Shown here: one piece after another, positions 4,972 through 9,526 of the stretch
How the letters are laid out: every line of letters begins with the position of its first letter
Position numbering within the stretch: position 1 is the first letter of the stretch
NCBI GenBank assembly: GCA_002255025.1
Contig: NJEJ01000033.1
Span: forward strand, 1-9,526
From: Candidatus Bathyarchaeota archaeon ex4484_135
Lineage (GTDB): Archaea > Thermoproteota > Bathyarchaeia > EX4484-135
Reading direction: 5' to 3'
DNA: 9,526 nt
Program-made: the position numbers and the translations under genes
Notes under the pieces: model-generated
Told to the model about the DNA's origin: nothing
Database searches by the model: none
Seen by the model: only the letters and a program-made list of their open reading frames with translations

Positions 4972-5480
4972 GTATGGCCACCTTAACGGTGAAGGTGGTG
5001 CGGATGAGCGGGCCGGACCTCACGGGGCTCCCGGAGTACTTCCGTGATAACCCCTGGGTCGAGATCTTGGCTAATAGGGGCCAAGAAGACCAGGCCAGTA
5101 TGGGTCCCGTAAAGGTCCCCGGGGCCTCAGAACCCCCCGCACGATCCATCGTCACGGCTCCTGAGGCTCAGCCCGGTCCACCTAGCCAGCCCTCACAGGC
5201 CCCGAGCGGTCAGGAGTTCCAGCAACTCATAGGCGTTCTGGCGAAGCTCGTCCAGGGTCAGGTAGCCCAGGCTAACGCTCAGGGCCAGCCGATGGTCATG
5301 GTCATCCCGATAGTGATACAGGTGCCCTATCCCTGGCCCGTACAGGCCCAAGGCTATGAGATAGGGGGATGCGGGGGAGTGCTACGCACCCCCCGCCCTA
5401 ATAGTGAGTATGCGAACTGCGCTCTTCTAAGCCCCAGGTCCCGGGTTCAAGTCCCGGCGGGCCCGCCAACCGTCAGGTAG
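4956..5480 (+). CDS. Pro/Gln-rich protein of unknown function crossing the tRNA scar
   Basis: About 174 residues from the ATG at 4956. The TATA box at 4924-4933 predicts a near-leaderless transcript there, though GTG at 4950 and ATG at 4974 are alternatives. Residues 1-45 could fold (TLTVKVVRMSGPDLTGLPEY). Residues 48-100 are a disordered Pro/Gln/Ser linker. About residues 85-125 are a Gln-rich helix followed by a hydrophobic strand (PMVMVIPIVIQVPYPWPVQ). The last 40 or so residues are read through a GC-rich hairpin (5371-5396) and the tRNA fragment, giving SRVQVPAGPP, which is a typical translated tRNA 3' end. The stop itself lies in the sequence beyond the tRNA end. If the scar is an attachment site, the C-terminus would differ between integrated and excised forms, or the gene is truncated. 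Proteins of this make-up are common in archaeal viruses. No family recognised. Confidence 0.5.
   Translation: MSLCRGMATLTVKVVRMSGPDLTGLPEYFRDNPWVEILANRGQEDQASMGPVKVPGASEPPARSIVTAPEAQPGPPSQPSQAPSGQEFQQLIGVLAKLVQGQVAQANAQGQPMVMVIPIVIQVPYPWPVQAQGYEIGGCGGVLRTPRPNSEYANCALLSPRSRVQVPAGPPTVR
5371..5396. repeat. Strong GC hairpin next to the tRNA scar
   Basis: GCGGGGG (5371-5377) pairs with CCCCCGC (5390-5396). After a bulged A, GTGC (5379-5382) pairs with GCAC (5386-5389) around the loop TAC. That gives 11 paired positions with one bulge, 28 bases before the tRNA fragment. It is not followed by a T-run. It may be an excision or replication structure of the element or a transcript end; its role is not known. 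Confidence 0.5.
5424..5468 (+). other. 3' fragment of a tRNA-Arg(UCU)-like gene: probable attachment-site scar
   Basis: The sequence folds as the 3' half of a tRNA: anticodon loop CTTCTAA (anticodon TCT at 5426-5428), 3' anticodon-stem strand GCCCC, variable AGGTC, T-stem CCGGG / loop TTCAAGT / CCCGG, acceptor strand CGGGCCC, discriminator G and encoded CCA. The loop and acceptor match my memory of archaeal tRNA-Arg(UCU). No 5' half is present: the bases before the loop (GCGCT) cannot pair with GCCCC, and no GGGCCCG plus D-arm is found within 200 bases on either side. Archaeal integrases recombine into exactly this part of tRNA genes, leaving an intact tRNA at one end and such a fragment at the other. 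The element should then lie to the left. A split-tRNA 3' half is a weaker alternative. Confidence 0.7.
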
Positions 5481-5611
5481 CTGGCAGTTAATTCAACGTC
5501 GGGAAACCGGGACCTATGGGGCCTCGGGAGAGGGCGGTCATCATTAGCAGCGTATCTCGATTTCCTCATCGGCCCCGCTCAGGCGTCTTTAACGTCCTTA
5601 TTAAGGGTTCC

Positions 5612-6703
5612 TCAGACCATGTCACAGGCCTCCCGGACTCTCCTTAGGCATTCCATGGCGGTCCCGTAAGTCGGGAAGCCCCTCAGGCCGCACTCAGGCC
5701 CCACGAAGAGGATCCTATCCGGGCCCAGCGATTCCACTATGGCCCTTAGCCTGTCCGCCATGACCTCGACGGGCTCCAGGAAAGCCGTCGGGTCAAGCCT
5801 CCCGGACCTTATGGCCTTCCAGGCCTCGCCGACCTCCTCCATGAGCTCGTGCTCGCTTAAGCCCGGACGCTCAGACCTTATGCGGGCCGATATGAGCTCG
5901 TCGAAGTCCGTCTTGCAGATGCTGGCCCTCACGAACTTGTCCTTCTCCTCTAAGAGCCTCCTGGTCTCCTCGAGCTTGTAGAAGGGGTCGTCCACGTGGG
6001 ATTCGATGACCTCAAGAGCCTCTACTTCCCAGAACAGGCCGTCCGCCGTCGAGTGGAGGTGGATGCCGGTCCTGGCACCCAGGGACCGAGCGGTCCTGAG
6101 GGCCTCTTCCCAGGCCTTCAGGAGTGCCTCGCGGCCTTCGGAGCCAGGTTCCACGAGTAAGTCATCTACGGTCCCGAAGGTGGGCTCGTCCAGGACCAGG
6201 AGCTCGACCCTGAAGTGCTTGTCCGAGACCACGTTGGCTTTCACGACCTCTGACAGGACGTGGCCCAACCGCTCGAAGAGGCCGGGGCTTCTGAAGGCGA
6301 AGGAGAAGGACAGCGTGTGAGGGCCAGTTATGCAGACCCTGAGCCGTACGGCCTCTAGGCCCAGCGATTCGGCCACTTGGCGTGCGTGCTCGCGGGCCAC
6401 GAGGACCTCCGGTATCCTGGGGTCCTTCACCTCCAACCTCCCGATTTCCACGTAGCGGCCCTCTAGCACCTCGAGGCCCTTAAGCATGGTCAAGAACATC
6501 TCGTTCATGTCCCTGAACTGCGGGTAGGTCGGGACGTCCATGCCTGCCCTCATCTTGTCCATAAGGGCCCTGATTATCACACGTCTGAACTCCGTGGCCG
6601 GGCCAGAAGAAGACCTCCCCGGGCTAAGGACATCTTGAGCACCACGCCTTATGAGGGCCTCGTCAGCGATTAGGGGGAGGCTACCGACATCACAGGCTTC
6701 CAA
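5612..6703 (-). CDS. MetE-family methyltransferase (cobalamin-independent methionine synthase-like, short form)
   Basis: A 363-residue protein with the UROD/MetE-like TIM barrel: VGSLP near the start (residues 6-10), AGMDVPTYPQFRDMNEMF (53-70), ITGPHTLS (125-132), LDEPTFGTVD (171-180), GIHLHSTADG (213-222) and GPECGLRGFPTYGTA (335-349). It has the length of the archaeal C-terminal-only form rather than the ~750-residue bacterial MetE. MetE enzymes transfer a methyl group to homocysteine using a zinc bound by His, Cys, Glu and Cys. Here H215 and C338 are in place, but the usual Cys of H-x-C is H217, so zinc binding or substrate may differ. The TTG start at 6703 follows GGTGGTGA, and a TATA box lies at 6735-6742, so it has its own promoter although the ligase gene ends only 62 bases upstream. 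Related annotations such as 'methionine synthase II-like' are possible. Confidence 0.7.
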   Translation of the reverse strand: MEACDVGSLPLIADEALIRRGAQDVLSPGRSSSGPATEFRRVIIRALMDKMRAGMDVPTYPQFRDMNEMFLTMLKGLEVLEGRYVEIGRLEVKDPRIPEVLVAREHARQVAESLGLEAVRLRVCITGPHTLSFSFAFRSPGLFERLGHVLSEVVKANVVSDKHFRVELLVLDEPTFGTVDDLLVEPGSEGREALLKAWEEALRTARSLGARTGIHLHSTADGLFWEVEALEVIESHVDDPFYKLEETRRLLEEKDKFVRASICKTDFDELISARIRSERPGLSEHELMEEVGEAWKAIRSGRLDPTAFLEPVEVMADRLRAIVESLGPDRILFVGPECGLRGFPTYGTAMECLRRVREACDMV

Positions 6704-6734
6704 ATCACCACCAGGTCCCAGAGGGCCCGGAGGG

Positions 6735-6742
6735 TATTTTAT
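6735..6742 (-). promoter_or_regulatory. TATA box of the MetE-like gene
   Basis: The minus strand reads GCATAAAATACC. A start about 25 bp downstream (near 6713) leaves a short leader carrying GGTGGTGA before the TTG at 6703. Confidence 0.5.
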
Positions 6743-6765
6743 GCTCGCCCCAAACGGGAGGGGGT

Positions 6766-8517
6766 TTAAGATATCTTCTTCAGCTGCTTCTTATACATCT
6801 CTATGAGTTCCTTCTCCGTAGTGGCGTCCTCGGGTGCCTTATCGAACCTTATCCTGCCCGTGAACTTCGGGAACCTGAGGGCCAGGCCAGAGCCCTCCCT
6901 TATGGCGTTCATGCCGCACGGATAAGTAGGCGACAGCGTTATCTCGGCTGCCACGACCTCTATGACGATCTTCGGCACGAACCAGACGTCGGGATCCGTC
7001 AGGCTGACGACACGCGGGTGCCTGTGCGGTATCTTAAGCGGGTCGAGGAGCTCTTTGAACCGGTCTAGGTCTTCGTCCGTGAAGCCTGTCCCGACCTTGG
7101 TTGTGGCCTTGAAGACATCGTTCTCGGGATCGTAGGCGGCTAGGAGGAAGGCACCGTACTTGCCAGCACGGCGGCCGCGGCCGTGATAACCCCCTATTAT
7201 GACCAGGTCAATCGTGTCCGTCAGCTCGGCCTGGTACTCACGCTTTAGCTTTATCCAGCTGAACTCGCGGGCACCTGCCCTGTACGGTGCCTTAAGGTCC
7301 TTAACCATGAGGCCTTCGCAGCCCAGCTGGACGGCTTCCTCGAAGAACTTCTCAAGCTCCCTGGGGTCGTCCGTTATTATGTTCGGTATGACTTTCACCC
7401 ATTCGTCCTGTACTATTATCTGCTCGAGGAGCTTCCTGCGTTCTATGTAAGGCTCCGTGGTCACGTCCCGACCGTCCACGTATAGGACATCGAACATGTA
7501 GAGGGCGACCGGATATTCCTTGGCCGCCTTCTCTATGCCGTACTTGCGCCTCCTGTGCATCAGCTCCTGGAAGGGCAGTAGGTCGCCCGTGTCTGGGTCA
7601 ACGGCACAGGCCTCGCATTCCACTATGGCCTGCTTGGGCTTGATATGTGTCCTGGCCAGCTCAACGGCATCTGGGAACTGCTCGGTCAGGTTCTCGAGAC
7701 GCCTGGAGAATATGATTATCTTGTCGCCGTCCTTGTGTATCTGCATCCTTAAGCCGTCCATCTTCCATTCTGCCGAGGCCTTCCCGAGCTTCCTTATTAT
7801 TTCCTCGGCCGTCGGGAGCCTCTCGGCCAACATGCACCTTATCGGCCTGCCGAGCTCTATCTTAAAGCCCTTCACGGCCTCGAGGCCCTCTTTAGCCACG
7901 GCCTTGGCCACGGCCCCGAGGTCGCTGCAGAGGTTGTAAGCACGTTCCAAGATGTGCCTGTTCTCCCTCGAGCCGGTGAAGGCCTCAGCCAGTGCGTCTA
8001 AAACGGTCATGTCAGCTACGCCGAGCCTCAGGCGGCCCGTAACTATCCTGATTATGTACTTCGCCTCGCTCGGGCTTGCATCGGCGAGCAAGCCAGCCAA
8101 CAGCTTTACCTTCTGATCGATAGAGCCCGGGCCAGTGGTCCTCGCTATCTTGTCCAACGTGGCATAGACCCTCTCGACCGTGAGGGGCTGCGAGAAGAAC
8201 GTCAGCTGGGTCCTCTTGGACAACAGGCGTTCGGCAGCCTTCCCGAGGTCCCCTAGCTCCTTGTAGGTTTCTTCTACTTCCGAGAGCGGCTTGCCCGATG
8301 CCAGGCTTATGGCCCTCATGGCCAACTTGTCGGCCACGCCCAGCTCGGGCATGCCTAGGTAATCCGGGTACAGCTTGCCCTGGGTCAGGTAGATAACCTT
8401 ATCTATCAGGTCAGGAGGCGTCTTCTTGAAGAGTTCGACAAGATATTCCATCATCTCTAAACGTTTCGTAGTAGCCTCTATCTTCTCAAACGCCTCCGCC
8501 AGCACCGAGAACTCCAT
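6766..8517 (-). CDS. lig: ATP-dependent DNA ligase
   Basis: A complete 583-residue ligase that seals nicks between Okazaki fragments and in repair; archaeal ligases use ATP (some also ADP or NAD) and act with PCNA. The N-terminal DNA-binding domain covers about residues 1-220, with the conserved LRLGVADMTVLDALA at 163-177. Nucleotidyltransferase motifs follow in order: motif I EWKMDGLR with the adenylated lysine K252, motif III LYMFDVLYVDG (339-349), motif IV CEGLMVKD (400-407), motif V SWIKLKREY (420-428) and motif VI LRFPKF (547-552) in the C-terminal OB domain. Motif I has WKMDG where most archaea have YKYDG. Length is normal for the family (about 560-610). The ATG at 8517 follows GGGGATAG, with a TATA-like CTTAAAAG at 8550-8557. 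It sits back to back with speD. Confidence 0.95.
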   Translation of the reverse strand: MEFSVLAEAFEKIEATTKRLEMMEYLVELFKKTPPDLIDKVIYLTQGKLYPDYLGMPELGVADKLAMRAISLASGKPLSEVEETYKELGDLGKAAERLLSKRTQLTFFSQPLTVERVYATLDKIARTTGPGSIDQKVKLLAGLLADASPSEAKYIIRIVTGRLRLGVADMTVLDALAEAFTGSRENRHILERAYNLCSDLGAVAKAVAKEGLEAVKGFKIELGRPIRCMLAERLPTAEEIIRKLGKASAEWKMDGLRMQIHKDGDKIIIFSRRLENLTEQFPDAVELARTHIKPKQAIVECEACAVDPDTGDLLPFQELMHRRRKYGIEKAAKEYPVALYMFDVLYVDGRDVTTEPYIERRKLLEQIIVQDEWVKVIPNIITDDPRELEKFFEEAVQLGCEGLMVKDLKAPYRAGAREFSWIKLKREYQAELTDTIDLVIIGGYHGRGRRAGKYGAFLLAAYDPENDVFKATTKVGTGFTDEDLDRFKELLDPLKIPHRHPRVVSLTDPDVWFVPKIVIEVVAAEITLSPTYPCGMNAIREGSGLALRFPKFTGRIRFDKAPEDATTEKELIEMYKKQLKKIS

Positions 8518-8549
8518 TTACTATCCCCAAGGGCACGGGGAAGCCGTGG

Positions 8550-8557
8550 CTTTTAAG
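8550..8557 (-). promoter_or_regulatory. TATA-like element of the ligase gene
   Basis: The minus strand reads ATCCTTAAAAGCC. A start near 8528 would leave about 10 nt with GGGGAT before the ATG at 8517. Confidence 0.4.
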
Positions 8558-8594
8558 GATTTTCTACGGCCCTCATAACAGCTCCGAGATGTCC

Positions 8595-8603
8595 TTATAA
8601 ATA
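8595..8603. promoter_or_regulatory. Extra TATA-like box in the lig-speD intergenic region
   Basis: TTATAAATA in CCTTATAAATAGCG is one of the best TATA-like strings here. It is nearly symmetric, so either direction is possible: a second ligase promoter with a leader of about 50 nt, or a plus-strand transcript starting near 8622 well ahead of the speD promoter. I see no small ORF or recognisable RNA box in 8605-8690. Confidence 0.3.
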
Positions 8604-8690
8604 GCGAGGGAAAAGCTAGAAAAACATATCGAAGAAGAAGACCTCGGCCCCTTACAAGCAATATTCGGATTTTAGCGGAGGCCACGTAGG

Positions 8691-8730
8691 CTTAAATAGG
8701 GGGGTTTAATACCCCCCTACCACGGGGGTG
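8691..8730 (+). promoter_or_regulatory. speD-speE promoter with G6-N7-C6 palindrome and strong SD
   Basis: CTTAAATA (8691-8698) is the TATA box. It runs directly into GGGGGG-TTTAATA-CCCCCC (8699-8717), a perfect palindrome ending where transcription should start (near 8720). GGGGGTGA (8723-8730) is the ribosome-binding site, nine bases before the TTG at 8740. The palindrome is well placed to be a repressor site, or to pair in the 5' end of the RNA if transcription begins earlier. Confidence 0.55.
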
Positions 8731-8739
8731 AGATCATAG

Positions 8740-9114
8740 TTGGTCCCGAAAGGGTTAGGCCGCCACCTCATAGTGGAGATGTGGGGTGTCGACCCAGCCC
8801 TGCTCGACGATGAGGAAAAGCTACGCAGCGTGCTGCTCAAGGCAGCCGAGGTAGCCGGAGGTAAGATCATAGGAGTCCTCTTCCACAAGTTCGAGCCCCA
8901 GGGCGTGACGGGCGTGGTGGCCATAGCGGAGTCCCACATATCCATACACACCTGGCCTGAGCACGGCTACGCGGCCATAGACATATTCACGTGCGGCTCA
9001 CACGTCGACCCCTGGAGGGCCTTCGAGTACAGCATGAAGGAGCTAAAGCCTAAGAACGTGAACGTCTTCGAGATAAAGAGAGGCGTGATGGCAGGAGAAG
9101 GTGAGGAGTTTTGA
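8740..9114 (+). CDS. speD: S-adenosylmethionine decarboxylase proenzyme (SpeD/SpeH family)
   Basis: A 124-residue class 1B proenzyme that cleaves itself to make a pyruvoyl cofactor. The cleavage site is visible as AESHISIHTWPEHG: the chain breaks between E64 and S65, and S65 becomes the pyruvoyl group; H70 and C85 (in DIFTCG) are the usual processing and proton-donor residues. Decarboxylated S-adenosylmethionine supplies the aminopropyl group for spermidine and longer polyamines. The start must be the TTG at 8740, because the codon before it (8737-8739) is a TAG in the same frame, and GGGGGTGA lies nine bases upstream. Its stop overlaps the start of speE. In Crenarchaeota a close paralogue is an arginine decarboxylase, so the substrate is not certain from sequence alone; the coupling to speE favours S-adenosylmethionine. 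Confidence 0.9.
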   Translation: MVPKGLGRHLIVEMWGVDPALLDDEEKLRSVLLKAAEVAGGKIIGVLFHKFEPQGVTGVVAIAESHISIHTWPEHGYAAIDIFTCGSHVDPWRAFEYSMKELKPKNVNVFEIKRGVMAGEGEEF

Positions 9115-9526
9115 CTAATAGGGCTGGGCCCGCTGGGGCCAAGGGGCCTTCTCTGGTCCTCAGGCCAGACGGCCATATTGAGCGTTGGTTCCTCGAGAAG
9201 CACGCTAAGTATACTGGCCACCTCTACGGCGTGAAGAAAACGCTCTTTGAAGCCGTCAGCCCCTTCCAGCATATAGAAATCGTGGAGCTAGCTCACTTCG
9301 GGAAGACTCTCATCCTCGACGGCAAGATACAATCTTCCGAGGACTCTGAGTGGATATACCATGAGACGCTCGTCCACCCAGTCATGGTAGCTCACGAGAA
9401 GCCCGAGAGGGTCCTCATAATAGGTGGTGGTGAAGGTGCTACGGCCCGCGAGGTCCTCAAGCACTCGACCGTGAAGGCCGTGGATATGGTCGAGATAGAC
9501 ATCATGGTCTTCCAGGCCTGCAAAAA
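9111..9526 (+). CDS. speE: Spermidine synthase-type aminopropyltransferase (3' end outside window)
   Basis: The first 138 codons of a polyamine aminopropyltransferase, which moves the aminopropyl group of decarboxylated S-adenosylmethionine to putrescine or agmatine. Visible features are WFLEKHAKYTGHLYGVKKTL (26-45, N-terminal strands), SPFQHIEIVE, LDGKIQSSEDSEWIYHETLV (69-88, substrate-side loop with the Y-H-E motif), VLIIGGGEGATAREVLKH (101-118, the nucleotide-binding glycine loop with E108) and VDMVEID (124-130). The TTG at 9111 overlaps the speD TGA (TTGA), with GGTGAGGAG just upstream, so the genes are translationally coupled. Typical length is about 280-300 residues, so roughly half is missing because the window ends. 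Acceptor choice cannot be decided from this part. Confidence 0.92.
   Translation, partial: MTNRAGPAGAKGPSLVLRPDGHIERWFLEKHAKYTGHLYGVKKTLFEAVSPFQHIEIVELAHFGKTLILDGKIQSSEDSEWIYHETLVHPVMVAHEKPERVLIIGGGEGATAREVLKHSTVKAVDMVEIDIMVFQACK

Noticed and set aside
5334..5468. Intron-containing or complete tRNA using TGGCCCG at 5334-5340 as acceptor 5' strand
   Set aside because: Six of seven positions could pair with CGGGCCC, but the first base mismatches, no D-arm can be folded after it, and no anticodon-stem strand pairs with GCCCC.
5469..5611. Circularly permuted tRNA with the 5' half downstream of the 3' half
   Set aside because: No GGGCCCG or D-arm sequence follows the CCA end. I see no gene or RNA in this stretch.
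7520..7939. 139-codon plus-strand ORF
   Set aside because: Antisense shadow of the DNA ligase; Ser-rich, low-complexity translation.
8967..9272. 101-codon minus-strand ORF
   Set aside because: Antisense to speD and speE, both of which have clear family motifs.
1..9526. CRISPR array or tandem repeats
   Set aside because: No regularly spaced repeats were seen; the only repeats are the pairs described in the features and findings.

Overview
The window reads as hyperthermophilic archaeal DNA, most likely Thermoproteota (Crenarchaeota), though I cannot name the genus. The reasons are an ATP-dependent DNA ligase of archaeal type, a PCNA-like fragment, an SpeD/SpeE polyamine pair, a CCA-encoding archaeal tRNA end, TATA-box promoters about 25 bp ahead of short leaders, and heavy use of AGG/AGA and ATA codons.

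It falls into two parts meeting near 5468. The right part (about 5480-9526) is ordinary chromosome: a MetE-family methyltransferase and a complete DNA ligase on the minus strand, then on the plus strand an S-adenosylmethionine decarboxylase-type proenzyme and the start of a spermidine synthase-type aminopropyltransferase. MetE (methionine supply) and SpeD/SpeE (S-adenosylmethionine use) are metabolically related, but they sit on opposite strands with separate promoters.

The left part (1-5468) looks like accessory DNA. At 5424-5468 lies the 3' half of a tRNA, from the anticodon loop to CCA, most like tRNA-Arg(UCU), with no 5' half beside it. That is the scar left when an archaeal integrative element recombines into a tRNA gene. 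Its orientation places the element to the LEFT, so the window probably holds the right-hand end of an integrated virus- or plasmid-like element whose other end and intact tRNA lie beyond position 1.

Reading that part from left to right: an AbrB-like C-terminal remnant; a minus-strand three-gene cassette (TTG-started winged-helix protein, 434-residue Zn-ribbon plus PD-(D/E)XK-like nuclease candidate, and a winged-helix-like gene split by an apparent frameshift); a second AbrB remnant cut by an IS200/IS605-type tnpB element with a perfect 12-bp hairpin at its 3' end; two small plus-strand genes (one ribbon-helix-helix) sharing a near-identical promoter/operator; a truncated PCNA N-terminal domain; and a Pro/Gln-rich protein whose reading frame runs through the tRNA scar. 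The stretch 1-2230 is visibly more AT-rich than the rest, suggesting a separate origin. The cassette could be a defence or toxin-like module, but this is inference.
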